64,000 nucleotides of DNA from Streptococcus macacae NCTC 11558 (GTDB taxonomy: Bacteria > Bacillota > Bacilli > Lactobacillales > Streptococcaceae): contig NZ_AEUW02000001.1 of assembly GCF_000187995.2 (NCBI RefSeq), positions 868,001 through 932,000 on the forward strand. Reading direction: 5' to 3'. Of the stretch, positions 19,367 to 29,853 are shown in pieces (position 1 is the first letter of the stretch; every line of letters begins with the position of its first letter). The notes under the pieces were generated by a model. The model saw only the letters and a program-made list of their open reading frames with translations. It was not told where the DNA came from and did not search any database. The translations under genes were made by a program, and so were the position numbers.

Positions 19367-20525
19367 CTTCTTTTATTTCCTCTTTTTCTTCATATAGTCC
19401 GCTGATTGGTTTATACCACTCAAAAATTTCTTTAACCACTACTTTAATAGAAGCATAGACTGGAATTCCAAGAAAGACTCCCCAAACGCCAAACATTGAA
19501 CCTGCTGTTAAAAGGATAAAAAGGATAGTAATAGGATGGATACTTAATTTACTGCCGATAATGAGAGGAGTCACAAAACGGCCTTCAATGGTCTGCTCAG
19601 CAATAAAGACAAGAGCGACTTTCACAACCATAAGAGGACCTTCCACCAAGGCTAAAATAAAAACCGGTATGGTCGCTAAAAAACTGCCCAAATAAGGAAC
19701 CATATTCAAAACACCAGCAATAATCCCAAAGGTAACCGCATAGCGTAAGCCAATAAGAGTGAACATAATCGAAAACATGACACCAACAATAATAGCTACT
19801 GTTACCTGACCTTGAACATAACCAGATAACTGCCGATTAACATCGCCTAAAATACGATGAGCAGGCTGACGGATTTTGACCGGTAAATAAGACACAAAAG
19901 TTTTTTTCATTTTTTGACTGTCCCGTAAAAGGTAAAAGACAATAAAAGGAGAAATTAAAATAGCAACCATCGTACGCGCAATAACAGAGGCAAAATTGCT
20001 AGCCCAGGCAACGGCTCCTCTAGAAATAGCTTCAGCATAACTTGTGGCCTTTTTACTGATATTTGTCACAGCATCTTCAATTTGCGGTCTATAGCTAGCC
20101 AGTCTGTTGTCTTTCAATAAATGCGATATCTGCTTATCTACTGATTTCACATAGCTGGGCAAATGTTTAAAGAAGGAAAGCAATTGTTCTTCCAGCATTG
20201 GAAAAAAACGAGCTCCTCCCCAGATCAGAAGTCCTGCTATGACAAGAAAAACAATTGTAATAGCTGTTATTCGGCTGATTCCGCGGCGTTCAATAAAATC
20301 AACAATCGGCTTTAAAAGATAATAAATGAGTGCCGATATAACCAAGGGGAGCATAATGGCTCCCAAAAAAGAAAAAACAGGTTTAAAAATCGGGCTTATT
20401 TTCGTAAAAGCAAGAATATTTAAAAAAACTAAAAGCATTACTAATAAAACAGTGACAGCTTGGTTATTTAAAAACCATCTAAAGAACCAGCTGACATTAA
20501 ATTTTTCTTGTTTTTTGTTTTCCAT
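19353..20525 (-). CDS. AI-2E family transporter (PerM/YdiK type)
   Basis: An integral membrane protein of 390 residues with about seven to eight segments and the extracytoplasmic amphipathic stretch (about 110-160) typical of the AI-2E exporter superfamily. C-terminal family signatures are GIIAGVLNMVPYLGSF and GVWGVFLGIPVYASIKV. Substrates in the family vary (autoinducer-2, Na+/H+, others), so none is assigned. I start at the ATG at 20525, six bases after GGAG, rather than GTG at 20537. It overlaps the TPR gene downstream. Confidence 0.88.
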   Translation of the reverse strand: MENKKQEKFNVSWFFRWFLNNQAVTVLLVMLLVFLNILAFTKISPIFKPVFSFLGAIMLPLVISALIYYLLKPIVDFIERRGISRITAITIVFLVIAGLLIWGGARFFPMLEEQLLSFFKHLPSYVKSVDKQISHLLKDNRLASYRPQIEDAVTNISKKATSYAEAISRGAVAWASNFASVIARTMVAILISPFIVFYLLRDSQKMKKTFVSYLPVKIRQPAHRILGDVNRQLSGYVQGQVTVAIIVGVMFSIMFTLIGLRYAVTFGIIAGVLNMVPYLGSFLATIPVFILALVEGPLMVVKVALVFIAEQTIEGRFVTPLIIGSKLSIHPITILFILLTAGSMFGVWGVFLGIPVYASIKVVVKEIFEWYKPISGLYEEKEEIKEDVKQ

Positions 20526-20555
20526 TATGATCTCCACTTCTTGTTTTTATCTTTA

Positions 20556-21032
20556 TTAATCATAAAACACTACATTTTTATCTATTAATTCTTGATTTTT
20601 ATAATTAAAACGCGCTGAAAAAAAGGGGCGGTCTTCTAAAATCCACTTAAAAATCTCGTAATCCCCTTCCCAGGTCGGCTTTTGCAGCACTTGAGCATAA
20701 GGTACCCACTCAAGTGTTCCTTCCCTGCTTTCCTCATCAGAGATTAGCTGACCTGTAAAAGCTGTGACTTTAAAAACATAAGTATACCAATCGTGACCAG
20801 GTGTAAAGTCAGGAAAGGTAATAATCCCTTTAAAATCCATTTTCTCAACATGCAGGTGTGTCTCTTCAAAAATTTCACGCTTAGCACACTCCTCAGGCGT
20901 TTCTCCTTTTTCTAATTTACCACCGACACTGATCCACTTGCCTTCATGGACATCATTAGGCTTTTTATTGCGATGCAGCAAAAGCAGTTCACTGCCATTA
21001 TCAATATAACAAATTGTTGCTAGTTTTGTCAT
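20556..21032 (-). CDS. Nudix hydrolase (MutT/MutX-like)
   Basis: A 158-residue Nudix protein. The Nudix box begins GGKLEKGETPEE and ends REIFEETHLHV, with all conserved glycine, arginine and glutamate residues present. Close relatives are annotated as 8-oxo-dGTP diphosphatase, which sanitises the nucleotide pool; the substrate is not proven by sequence. GAAGG precedes the ATG. It ends 30 bases before the AI-2E transporter gene on the same strand and may be cotranscribed with it. Confidence 0.9.
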   Translation of the reverse strand: MTKLATICYIDNGSELLLLHRNKKPNDVHEGKWISVGGKLEKGETPEECAKREIFEETHLHVEKMDFKGIITFPDFTPGHDWYTYVFKVTAFTGQLISDEESREGTLEWVPYAQVLQKPTWEGDYEIFKWILEDRPFFSARFNYKNQELIDKNVVFYD

Positions 21033-21170
21033 TGTTTACCTTCTTTATTTTTTACCTATTATATCAAAAAATACAGCCATAACTTCCTCATAAGATTTTA
21101 TAAGAAAAATTTTCTGACTTAGTTACTCTAATAAAACTGTCTTTCTATTGCTTTTAGAGCTTTATCTTTT

Positions 21171-21275
21171 ATACTCAATGAAAATCAAAAAGCAAACGAA
21201 AAAGCTATCTGCAGGCAGTCCTTAGCGTACGGCCGGTGACGCTGACTTGGTTTGAAGAGATTTTCGAAGGGTATT
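21171..21275 (+). repeat. BOX-like repeat element, near complete
   Basis: It runs from ATACTCAATGAAAATCAAAA to GAAGAGATTTTCGAAGGGTA and contains TACGGCCGGTGACGCTGACT, closely matching the conserved core of the pneumococcal boxA module (the BOX-PCR priming region). The ends are complementary, as in complete BOX elements. It lies between the Nudix gene and the rmlB terminator. Confidence 0.8.
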
Positions 21276-21282
21276 AGATGTT

Positions 21283-21324
21283 AAAAAGCCATCAATCACA
21301 AGAAATGATTACGATGGCTTTTTT
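21283..21324 (-). terminator. Terminator of the rml operon
   Basis: AAAAAGCCATC (21283-21293) pairs with GATGGCTTTTTT (21313-21324). On the minus strand it lies just after the rmlB stop and ends in a run of five T. Confidence 0.9.
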
Positions 21325-21328
21325 ATGG

Positions 21329-22725
<1,397 letters not shown>

Positions 22726-23322
22726 TTACAAATCTTCTTTTTTAAGCGGTTTGACATCTTTAAGCAGTGGGTGATTTTTATCTGCTTCTGAAACTTCTGC
22801 CTCTTCCAAGTTTTCCCAAGTAATACCAAGGCTTGGATCAGCGTAGTTGACAAAGGCATATTTAGGTTTGAGCTCTAAGGCCCAATAGTCATTAACTAAA
22901 TAGCTATATGAAACCTTGTCAGACAAGACTTGAAAACCATTAGCTACACCGCGGGGAACAAAGATACCTTTGGAGGCATCAATGACCGTTTGATAGACGT
23001 GGCCAAAACTATCACCTTGACGCAGGTCAACCCAAGAACCAAGAACCCTGCCTTCATCTGCGACTGAGATGTACTTGTCCCAAGGTTCAGCATGCAAACC
23101 GCGAAGGACATTTTTACGGGAGAAAGACACATTGTTTTGCAGTTTGCCTTCTGCAAAAAAGCTCTCTGGGAAACCAAGCGGCAGCATTTTTTCTTTTTGA
23201 AAATTTTCTTTAAACCAACCGCGGTTATCACCATGTACTGGAATATCAAATTCAATCATACCAGGAATAGCAGCAATCCTGCGTGCTGCTAATTCCTTGC
23301 CAAAAAATGATGTTTCATTCAT
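22726..23322 (-). CDS. rmlC: dTDP-4-dehydrorhamnose 3,5-epimerase
   Basis: Third step of dTDP-rhamnose synthesis. A 198-residue cupin-fold epimerase with the catalytic base His77 in VLRGLHAEPW and the substrate-binding NDYWALELKPKY near the C-terminal third. FVPRGVANGFQVLSD is the expected cupin motif. The ATG directly follows the rmlA stop with no spacer; the GGAGAAG at the end of rmlA provides the ribosome binding site. rmlA and rmlC are therefore cotranscribed and coupled. Confidence 0.96.
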   Translation of the reverse strand: MNETSFFGKELAARRIAAIPGMIEFDIPVHGDNRGWFKENFQKEKMLPLGFPESFFAEGKLQNNVSFSRKNVLRGLHAEPWDKYISVADEGRVLGSWVDLRQGDSFGHVYQTVIDASKGIFVPRGVANGFQVLSDKVSYSYLVNDYWALELKPKYAFVNYADPSLGITWENLEEAEVSEADKNHPLLKDVKPLKKEDL

Positions 23323-24192
23323 CTAAGCTTCTCCAATCAAACGCAGCAAATACTGCCCGTATTCATTTTTCTTCAGAGGCTGTGCCAGCTCACGTACCTC
23401 ATCAGCTGTGATATAGCCCATCCGATAAGCAATTTCTTCTAAATTAGCTACCTGTAAATTCTGCATACGCTGAACAGTTTCAATGTATTGGGCAGCTTCA
23501 AGCAGACTTTCATGCGTTCCTGTATCCAGCCAAGCAAAGCCGCGTTCCATAACTTCTACTGATAAGTCACCGCGCTCAAGATAGGCTTTATTGACATCAG
23601 TAATTTCAAGTTCTCCGCGAGAGCTAGGCTTGATATTCTTAGCGATATCAACAACACCATTATCATAAAAGTAAAGACCAGTGACAGCATAATGAGATCT
23701 AGGATGCTCAGGTTTTTCTTCGATAGAAACAGCATTCATCTTGTCATCAAATTCCACAACACCAAAGCGTTCTGGATCTTTGACTTGGTAGCCAAAAACA
23801 GTTGCACCGCTTTCTTTACTAGCCGCTTTTTGCAGCATGCGGCTAAGACCTGGACCATAATAAATATTATCTCCCAAAATAAGAGCCACATGATCATCAC
23901 CAATAAATTCTTCTCCGATGATAAAGGCTTGCGCCAATCCATCTGGACTTGGCTGTTCAGCATAAGAAAGCTTGATACCAAATTCTGAACCATCCTGAAG
24001 CAGTTCTTTAAAACGAGGCAAATCCTGAGGCGTGGAAATAATTAAAATATCTTTAATACCTGCCAACATCAAGGTTGAAAGCGGATAGTAAATCATCGGT
24101 TTATCATAAACCGGCATGAGTTGTTTTGAAGCTGCACGAGTCAAAGGATACAAACGTGTTCCAGATCCTCCTGCAAGAATAATACCCTTCAT
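23323..24192 (-). CDS. rmlA: Glucose-1-phosphate thymidylyltransferase
   Basis: First step of dTDP-L-rhamnose synthesis: glucose-1-phosphate plus dTTP gives dTDP-glucose. A 289-residue nucleotidyltransferase with [11 protein letters not shown] (8-18), the substrate segment [11 protein letters not shown] with catalytic Asp, [16 protein letters not shown] and [26 protein letters not shown] precedes the ATG at 24192. It is first in the rmlA-rmlC-rmlB order, and the promoter should lie in the 60-base gap upstream. Confidence 0.97.
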   Translation of the reverse strand: MKGIILAGGSGTRLYPLTRAASKQLMPVYDKPMIYYPLSTLMLAGIKDILIISTPQDLPRFKELLQDGSEFGIKLSYAEQPSPDGLAQAFIIGEEFIGDDHVALILGDNIYYGPGLSRMLQKAASKESGATVFGYQVKDPERFGVVEFDDKMNAVSIEEKPEHPRSHYAVTGLYFYDNGVVDIAKNIKPSSRGELEITDVNKAYLERGDLSVEVMERGFAWLDTGTHESLLEAAQYIETVQRMQNLQVANLEEIAYRMGYITADEVRELAQPLKKNEYGQYLLRLIGEA

Positions 24193-24254
24193 TCTAGGTC
24201 TCCTCTTTTATATTTAATCACTTTTCATTTTATCACTTTTTAGGACCAGTGTCA

Positions 24255-25358
24255 CTAGCTACCTTTAACGATATAGTTATTGGGACTATAGTCATCAGCA
24301 GGCAGCAGCAGTTCCTTATGCAAAAACTGCTGAACTAGCTGGTAAGCTATCAAAGGCCCGCTCGTCAGTCCAGAAGAGCCCAGACCGCTGGCAGCATAAA
24401 CTTTTTTTAATTGGGGCACTTGACCAAAGAAAGGAGAAAAATCACTGGTATAAGCCCGTGTTCCCACTCGTTCGCTCTTTGAATAAGCCTCATTTAGTTT
24501 TGGAAAGTAAGTTTGTGCTTCTCTTTCTAGGGCATCTAAGAGTCTGCTGTCTATGCATAAATCAAAGCCTTGTTCATTTTCATGAGTTGCTCCAATACTG
24601 ACCTTACCGCCAGCAAAAGGAATAATATCCAGTTCACCTTCTGGCATGATAACAGGATAATCCCCTGTATGGCTGTCTTTAAAAAAATAATCGCGCAGCT
24701 GCCCTTTTTGCGGTCTGATATCCACTTCATATCCCAGCGGTTTGAGAATTTGCGGCAGCCAAGCTCCACAGGCCAGAAATACCGCATCAAACAGCTTATC
24801 AGAAACCCAATAGTTACCATCTGAGCTAACATTTAAAGAAACTCTTTTTCTAATAATTTCTGCACGGCTAGCAGCTAGAAGCGTTTTCGTCAGAACAGAA
24901 CCTTCAACACGAGCTGCTCCTGAAGCGTAAAGCAATCTGTCAAAGCCGTTCAAATCTGCTAAGTCTGCTGGCAGATTTGAACGGCTTTGAAGACTTAACT
25001 GACCTATCAAAGGGGACTGTTCCCTTCGTTTTTTAGCCAGTTCATACAGCTCTTCTAAACTGCTGTCCTTTTTCTTCAAGAGAAAAACACCGGCTTGATC
25101 ATAAAAATCTGTCTTAATATTATCTGCCTGTAAATCAGAAACCAAAGTTTGATAAAAATCAGCACCTAAGCGTGCCAAACGGTACCAGCTTTTATTTCGA
25201 CGCTTGGAAAACCAAGGGCAAATAATCCCTGCAGCTGCTTTACTCGCTTGTCCTGCTCCATCATCAAAGACAGTAACCTCAAGATCCGTCTCTTTGGACA
25301 AATAATAAGCAGCAGCTGAGCCGACAATTCCTGCTCCAATAACAGCAACTTTTTTCAT
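24255..25358 (-). CDS. FAD-dependent oxidoreductase, DAO family
   Basis: A 367-residue flavoprotein of the D-amino-acid/glycine oxidase family. The FAD-binding N-terminus is VAVIGAGIVGSAAAYYLS (4-21) with the following acidic end of strand 2 (VTVFDD). The C-terminal FAD-contact motif is YAASGLGSSGLTSGP. The substrate, probably an amine or amino acid, cannot be set from sequence. There is no signal peptide. GAGGTTTTT precedes the ATG. It is transcribed towards rmlA, but a 60-base AT-rich gap separates them, so operon membership is unclear. Confidence 0.87.
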   Translation of the reverse strand: MKKVAVIGAGIVGSAAAYYLSKETDLEVTVFDDGAGQASKAAAGIICPWFSKRRNKSWYRLARLGADFYQTLVSDLQADNIKTDFYDQAGVFLLKKKDSSLEELYELAKKRREQSPLIGQLSLQSRSNLPADLADLNGFDRLLYASGAARVEGSVLTKTLLAASRAEIIRKRVSLNVSSDGNYWVSDKLFDAVFLACGAWLPQILKPLGYEVDIRPQKGQLRDYFFKDSHTGDYPVIMPEGELDIIPFAGGKVSIGATHENEQGFDLCIDSRLLDALEREAQTYFPKLNEAYSKSERVGTRAYTSDFSPFFGQVPQLKKVYAASGLGSSGLTSGPLIAYQLVQQFLHKELLLPADDYSPNNYIVKGS

Positions 25359-25444
25359 AAAAACCTCAAATAATTAATTTTTAAGTAAAAAATAAGGCTA
25401 ACAAGGCTTCATTTGATGATCAGCCAACAAGCCTCATTTTATAA

Positions 25445-26233
25445 TCACAAATGAGAAAAAGGATTCGTATTTGCTTGACTCTCTATAATAGCAACATCCC
25501 ACTTTTCTTGCAAAGACCACATTTGGAATTTTTCACAAAGTTTAGCAACAAATAAAACTTCAATATGATGTCCAGGATCCAAGGCTAATAGGCCATTAGT
25601 CAGCATTTCCTGAGCTGTATGATAGTAAATATCGCCTGTAATATAAACCTGAGCACCTTTTGCCAAAGCCTCTTTATAAAAACTCTGACCACTGCCGCCA
25701 CAGATGGCAATCCGAGAAATCAAAGGATTTTCCTCACGGTAAGATACAAGGCGGATACTGTCTAACTCAAAAACCTTCTTAACCTTTTGGGCTAATGTTT
25801 CAAAAGGAAGCGGAGCAATGTCGCCAACACGTCCAATGCCATCATTATCCTTACTAGGGCTTAATATTTCTCTATTGCTGACATCCAGTAAATCACAGAA
25901 CCAGTCATTAAGGCCTCCAGGAACAATATCAATGTTTGTATGGCTAACATAAACAGCAATATCATGCTTGATTAGGTTGAAATAGATCTGATTTTGAGCA
26001 GTTTCCTTTAGGTTTTGCAAAGGGCGAAAAATCGGAGCATGCTTAACAATTAACAAATCTACCTTTTTTTCAATAGCTTCTTTTACTGTGGCCTCGCGCA
26101 CATCAAGAGCAATCATGACCTTGTCAATTTCTTTATCAAGCGTCCCAATCTGTAAGCCTGATATATCGCCTTCTAAAGAAAGATCTTGAGGACAAAACGC
26201 CTCATAACGTTCAATGATTTGGCTGGCTTTCAT
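25445..26233 (-). CDS. Nif3-like dinuclear metal centre protein (DUF34)
   Basis: A 262-residue member of the widespread Nif3/YqfO family. Metal ligands are visible in LIVKHAPIF (His65 region), [16 protein letters not shown] and the C-terminal [10 protein letters not shown] and DPGHHIEV. Homologues form toroidal hexamers with two metal ions, and their physiological function is not settled. The start overlaps the end of trmK by 23 bases, and trmK overlaps dnaD, so all three are one operon, a conserved arrangement in Firmicutes. GGAGGTAC precedes the ATG. Confidence 0.92.
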   Translation of the reverse strand: MKASQIIERYEAFCPQDLSLEGDISGLQIGTLDKEIDKVMIALDVREATVKEAIEKKVDLLIVKHAPIFRPLQNLKETAQNQIYFNLIKHDIAVYVSHTNIDIVPGGLNDWFCDLLDVSNREILSPSKDNDGIGRVGDIAPLPFETLAQKVKKVFELDSIRLVSYREENPLISRIAICGGSGQSFYKEALAKGAQVYITGDIYYHTAQEMLTNGLLALDPGHHIEVLFVAKLCEKFQMWSLQEKWDVAIIESQANTNPFSHL

Positions 26234-26921
26234 AAAGTACCTCCTTGATTTGATCTATTTTCTGCTGCAAAATAAGTTTTTCTTCCGTATTTTCCTGAGG
26301 AATTTTCGTAAGGGCAGATTCCAGTTTAGCCAATTCCTTTTGCCATCTCTCCTTAAAAACAGGTGACAATTCTTGTTTTAAAAAGGGTCCAAACCGCAGC
26401 TCTTTATCAGATAAGGACATATGGCCATTTTTAGCGACTATGATCTCATAGTATTTACCCTTATCGGCTACAATTCTCTCAGCTGCAATAGCAAAGCCAT
26501 TAGCCATCAGCCAAAAGCGCAGCTCATCTTCACCATTATTGGGCTGCAAAATCAGCTGCTTAACAGTAGCTAATTTGACAGGATCAGCTTTTAAAATAGC
26601 TACTATCAGCCGTCCGCCCATACCGCAGATCGAAATAAGATCAATATTGTCTTTTTCACTAAAAGCAGCTAAACCATCTGCTAAACGAACTTCAATTTTA
26701 TCCTGAAGCTCTGAAGCAGCAATATTGCTAAGTGCTGACTCATAAGGTCCTTTTGCAATTTCACCAGCAAGGGCAAAACTTATCTTTTCTTCTCTCAAAA
26801 GATAAATAGGCAGATAAGCATGATCACTCCCAATATCAAGAAGCCTTGCACCTTTTGGTACAAAGCTTGCAACTTCCTGTAAACGCTGAGACAGAACTGT
26901 TTCCTTCTTTTTACTTAGCAT
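26211..26921 (-). CDS. trmK: tRNA (adenine(22)-N(1))-methyltransferase
   Basis: A methyltransferase that modifies A22 of tRNAs in Gram-positive bacteria. About 236 residues: an N-terminal Rossmann domain with the SAM site [16 protein letters not shown], the acidic DGLAAF, and [12 protein letters not shown], then a C-terminal coiled coil (about 170-236). I start at the ATG at 26921, eight bases after GGAG, not the GTG at 26930. It overlaps dnaD upstream by 11 bases and the Nif3-like gene downstream by 23. Confidence 0.93.
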   Translation of the reverse strand: MLSKKKETVLSQRLQEVASFVPKGARLLDIGSDHAYLPIYLLREEKISFALAGEIAKGPYESALSNIAASELQDKIEVRLADGLAAFSEKDNIDLISICGMGGRLIVAILKADPVKLATVKQLILQPNNGEDELRFWLMANGFAIAAERIVADKGKYYEIIVAKNGHMSLSDKELRFGPFLKQELSPVFKERWQKELAKLESALTKIPQENTEEKLILQQKIDQIKEVLYESQPNH

Positions 26922-27603
26922 TCGAATCACTCCATAAATTCATTGCAGATAGAAAATCATCTGATACGGAGACATTAGTCGGACTGGCTTGTTCGCGTTC
27001 CTGACGTTTTTCTTCAACCTGACGAAGTGTTGAAATCCCTTCCCGCCGCCAATTTCGTAGAATAGCCTGGATATAATTCCAATTTGTTTTGCCATTAAAA
27101 ACAGCTTCGCGAAGCGCTGCACGGATTAAATCAGGATCTGTTTGATCATCAGAAAGCGTTTTTTGAAGATCTTCTAATTCAAAGGGACTTAGCATGCGCC
27201 CTAGTTCACGCTCAAAATCTTCTGCTAAATCTTTGAGAATATTGCCAGAATCTGCTGAGGAAGCAGTTGGCTCAATTGTTTCTTCAACTAAATCATCCAA
27301 CTTTTTCAAAGCTAAGGTAGCATCAAAAATAACCTCACTCTCACCCTCTAATTCAATCGTTTTCATATCTAAAAGTTCCTGACTGATCAAATGCGATACT
27401 GATCGATTAACCTCTGGAACAGTTTTACCGATAGCTTCTGCTATCTGGCTGGTTGCTATTTCATCTCTGTTTGTCGTATTTTGAAGATAAAAAAACTGCC
27501 AAACCAGAAAATCATCTGTGCTAGTAAAAATATCTTTGTAATGAAAAAGCAAGGCACTTGGCAAGACCAAATTCCCTGACTTATAATGCTGTAAAAAACT
27601 CAT
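26911..27603 (-). CDS. dnaD: DnaD-like replication initiation protein
   Basis: A primosomal protein that helps load the replicative helicase. The 230 residues have an N-terminal winged-helix domain (about 10-95, with TSQIAEAIGKTVPEVNRSVS) and a C-terminal DnaD/DnaB_2 domain (about 125-200). The C-terminal domain has the signature YxxxIxxxW seen as NWNYIQAILRNWRREGI. Length and domains match DnaD of streptococci. AAGGAGC precedes the ATG. It is first in the dnaD-trmK-nif3 operon, following metA by nine bases, and may be cotranscribed with it. Confidence 0.9.
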   Translation of the reverse strand: MSFLQHYKSGNLVLPSALLFHYKDIFTSTDDFLVWQFFYLQNTTNRDEIATSQIAEAIGKTVPEVNRSVSHLISQELLDMKTIELEGESEVIFDATLALKKLDDLVEETIEPTASSADSGNILKDLAEDFERELGRMLSPFELEDLQKTLSDDQTDPDLIRAALREAVFNGKTNWNYIQAILRNWRREGISTLRQVEEKRQEREQASPTNVSVSDDFLSAMNLWSDSNAK

Positions 27604-27612
27604 ACAAGCTCC

Positions 27613-28557
27613 TTATAAATGACTGTAAAACGAAACATCCTTTTCCAACTCTTCTAAGCGATAAGGTGTTTCCTGATAAACCGCATAGTTAATCCAATTG
27701 CTAAAAAATGTTGCTGCTGCTAAATTCCAACACATCTTGGGGACAGCCGCTGTATCATCATTTTGGTAATAATTTTCCGGAATACTAGGATTTTTTCCTG
27801 CCTTAAGGTCACGTTTATATTCATTTCCTAACGTATCACGATCGTACTCCAAGTGACCAAAACTATAGACTTCTCTCATATCCCGGCTGGCTAAAATAGA
27901 TAAACCGACCTTATCTCCACTGGCTAATACTTCAAGATTAGTCTGATTGACAATATCTTTCAGCAGTATTTTGGTATGGCGCGAATGCGGTGAGAGAAAA
28001 TAATCATCAAAACCGCGCATCAAAGGACTCAGCGGTTCTTTAACCTGCTGCAAATAAATACCGGATAGCTTATCAGCCATTTGAACCTTATCAATCCCGT
28101 AACGGTAATAAAGACCAGCCTGCGCTCCCCAGCAAAGATGAAGCGTAGAATAAACATGAGTCCTTGACCACTGAAAGACCTGACATAGCTCTTCCCAGTA
28201 ATCAACTTCTTCAAAAGGCAGTGTTTCAATAGGAGCACCTGTAATAATAAGACCATCATAGTAATTTTTCTCAATATCTGCAAAGGTCTTATAAAATGTT
28301 TTCATGTGCTCAGCCTGCGTATTTTTAGAATGGTGACTAGCCATGTATAAAAAATCCGCTCCTATTTGTAAAGGAGTATTAGCCAAAAGGCGCAAAAGCT
28401 GCGTTTCAGTAGCTATTTTGGTCGGCATCAGATTAAGAATCAAAATGCTCATTGGCCTAATATCCTGGTGAGTGGCTCTCTTATTATCCATTACAAAGAT
28501 ATTTTCGGACTGCAAAATATCTACAGCAGGCAATTTTTTATCAAGGGTAATTGGCAT
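27613..28557 (-). CDS. metA: Homoserine O-acyltransferase, MetA family, predicted acetyltransferase
   Basis: First committed step of methionine synthesis. The 314-residue protein (start ATG 28557 after GGAG; the frame's longer N-terminus is untranslated leader) carries the nucleophile Cys142 in [11 protein letters not shown] and the catalytic His/Glu region [14 protein letters not shown]. Residue 111 is Glu (TGAPIET). In characterised MetA enzymes Glu111 goes with acetyl-CoA and Gly111 with succinyl-CoA use, so this is probably an O-acetyltransferase. A good promoter and a degenerate MET-box lie just upstream, fitting methionine control by MtaR/MetR. Confidence 0.94.
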   Translation of the reverse strand: MPITLDKKLPAVDILQSENIFVMDNKRATHQDIRPMSILILNLMPTKIATETQLLRLLANTPLQIGADFLYMASHHSKNTQAEHMKTFYKTFADIEKNYYDGLIITGAPIETLPFEEVDYWEELCQVFQWSRTHVYSTLHLCWGAQAGLYYRYGIDKVQMADKLSGIYLQQVKEPLSPLMRGFDDYFLSPHSRHTKILLKDIVNQTNLEVLASGDKVGLSILASRDMREVYSFGHLEYDRDTLGNEYKRDLKAGKNPSIPENYYQNDDTAAVPKMCWNLAAATFFSNWINYAVYQETPYRLEELEKDVSFYSHL

Positions 28558-28591
28558 GAAAACATCTCCAGTTCTATCTAGTATCTTATAT

Positions 28592-28620
28592 ATTATAGAA
28601 CAGAGAGATATAGGTATCAA
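28592..28620 (-). promoter_or_regulatory. metA promoter
   Basis: On the minus strand TTGATA (28615-28620), a 17-base spacer and a consensus TATAAT (28592-28597) lie 35 bases before the metA ATG. Confidence 0.8.
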
Positions 28621-28642
28621 ATATATATTTTCTTTAGTTAGA

Positions 28643-28659
28643 TATAAATTTAAACTATA
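28643..28659 (-). promoter_or_regulatory. Degenerate MET-box upstream of metA
   Basis: TATAGTTTAAATTTATA matches the streptococcal MET-box TATAGTTTnAAACTATA at 13 of 16 defined positions, with one perfect half-site. It sits 23 bases upstream of the metA -35, the usual place for an activating LysR-type regulator. Inference from known MtaR/MetR sites. Confidence 0.55.
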
Positions 28660-29178
28660 TCATCCAGGAAAAGTCATCAAAACTTTTGTATCATAATCTT
28701 CAATAGCCTGACGCCCATTAAGCCCCTCCAGCTCAATCAAAAAAGCACAGCCAGAAACAATGCCTCCCAGCTTTTCAACCATTTCAATAGTGGCTTTAAC
28801 TGTCCCTCCTGTTGCCAAAAGATCATCTACGATAAGGACACGCTGACCGGGTTTGATAGCATCTGCATGCATGGTGAGTGTATCAATACCATATTCTTTT
28901 TCATAATGAGCTGAAATAACTTTGCGAGGGAGCTTTCCGGGTTTACGAACAGGAGCAAAACCAATACCTAATTCATAAGCAACCGGACAGCCAACAATAA
29001 AACCACGCGCTTCTGGACCGACAATCATATCAATCTTTTTATCCGTTGCATATTGGACAATTTCACGAATAGCATAGCTATAAGCATTACCATCAGCCAT
29101 TAAAGGTGAAATGTCACGAAAAGTAATGCCTTCTTGCGGGTAGTTTTCAATTGAAGCAATATATTTTTTTAAATCCAT
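28660..29178 (-). CDS. apt: Adenine phosphoribosyltransferase
   Basis: A purine salvage enzyme making AMP from adenine and PRPP. The 172 residues have the PRPP-binding motif [13 protein letters not shown] (about 114-126), the N-terminal FRDISPLM and the adenine-site segment [15 protein letters not shown]. Full length. The ribosome binding site is weak (GGTATCTAAG). A long leader of about 235 bases separates the ATG from the nearest clear promoter (extended -10 at 29415-29423). It ends just before the metA control region. Confidence 0.96.
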   Translation of the reverse strand: MDLKKYIASIENYPQEGITFRDISPLMADGNAYSYAIREIVQYATDKKIDMIVGPEARGFIVGCPVAYELGIGFAPVRKPGKLPRKVISAHYEKEYGIDTLTMHADAIKPGQRVLIVDDLLATGGTVKATIEMVEKLGGIVSGCAFLIELEGLNGRQAIEDYDTKVLMTFPG

Positions 29179-29414
29179 TTCTTAGATACCTAAAACCTTA
29201 AGAAGCCATGGGGGTTAAAAAGCAAAACAGCAGCAAGCCCTGCAAGGAAAGATCATTCTCATTAACCAAATCAATCAAAATGAAATCTTTCAGCCTATGT
29301 ACTGATAAACCCTTTAAAGCGTCTCCCTTATCTATAGCTAGCAGCTAACTTCCTTAGTTCAGGGTTACTTCCTCTTCCTATAAGGCTTTCGCCAAAAAAT
29401 ATTTTTTACTCTTT

Positions 29415-29423
29415 ATTATAGCA
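29415..29423 (-). promoter_or_regulatory. Extended -10 promoter, probably for apt
   Basis: TGCTATAAT on the minus strand, a perfect extended -10. The leader to apt would be about 230 bases. I see no riboswitch or gene in it. Confidence 0.55.
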
Positions 29424-29566
29424 TGAAATGTTTGATTAAGAAAATAGAATCCCTAAAAAGAGACAAGGAGTTAGAAAGCAAGCCTTGGTCCTGATTTGGC
29501 AGAAATCTCTTTTTGCAGCTCCTTTTTACGCACAGCTGATAATTGTCTTTGACTGTATAATAGCAA

Positions 29567-29600
29567 AACTGCAGCAGTTAGAGAAATAACTGCTGCAGTT
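29567..29600 (-). terminator. Long perfect hairpin, likely terminator of the GyrI-like gene
   Basis: AACTGCAGCAGTTA pairs perfectly with TAACTGCTGCAGTT around a six-base loop. The minus-strand side continues TTTTGC, so termination of leftward transcription is likely. Confidence 0.7.
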
Positions 29601-29643
29601 CAAATTTAAATAAGAAAGAAAGAGCTAATGTTATACCATCACG

Positions 29644-29807
29644 CTATTTGATTTGTTTTCTTCCATTTTCGAATTTTAATCCTAAAAGCGGTAAAAGGTG
29701 CATCAGTATTGATATGGTTAAATTTAGCAACTTCTCATACTGCTGTCTTAGCAGCAGCATCTGCCCACTGTCTTTTAGTAGGGCTTAAACAATTCCTTTT
29801 CAGACAT
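29644..29807 (-). pseudogene. Possible decayed short coding remnant
   Basis: Between the GyrI-like gene and the hairpin at 29567, an ATG at 29807 opens a short frame (MSEKELFK). It breaks, continues in another frame as PTKRQWADAAAKTAV, meets a TGA, and resumes as EVAKFNHINTDAPFTAFRI. The residues look protein-like, but I recognise no family and it could be chance. Confidence 0.2.
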
Positions 29808-29853
29808 GGATGCTGTCATGCAGCAGACAGCTCTTCTTTTGATTGGTATTGCT

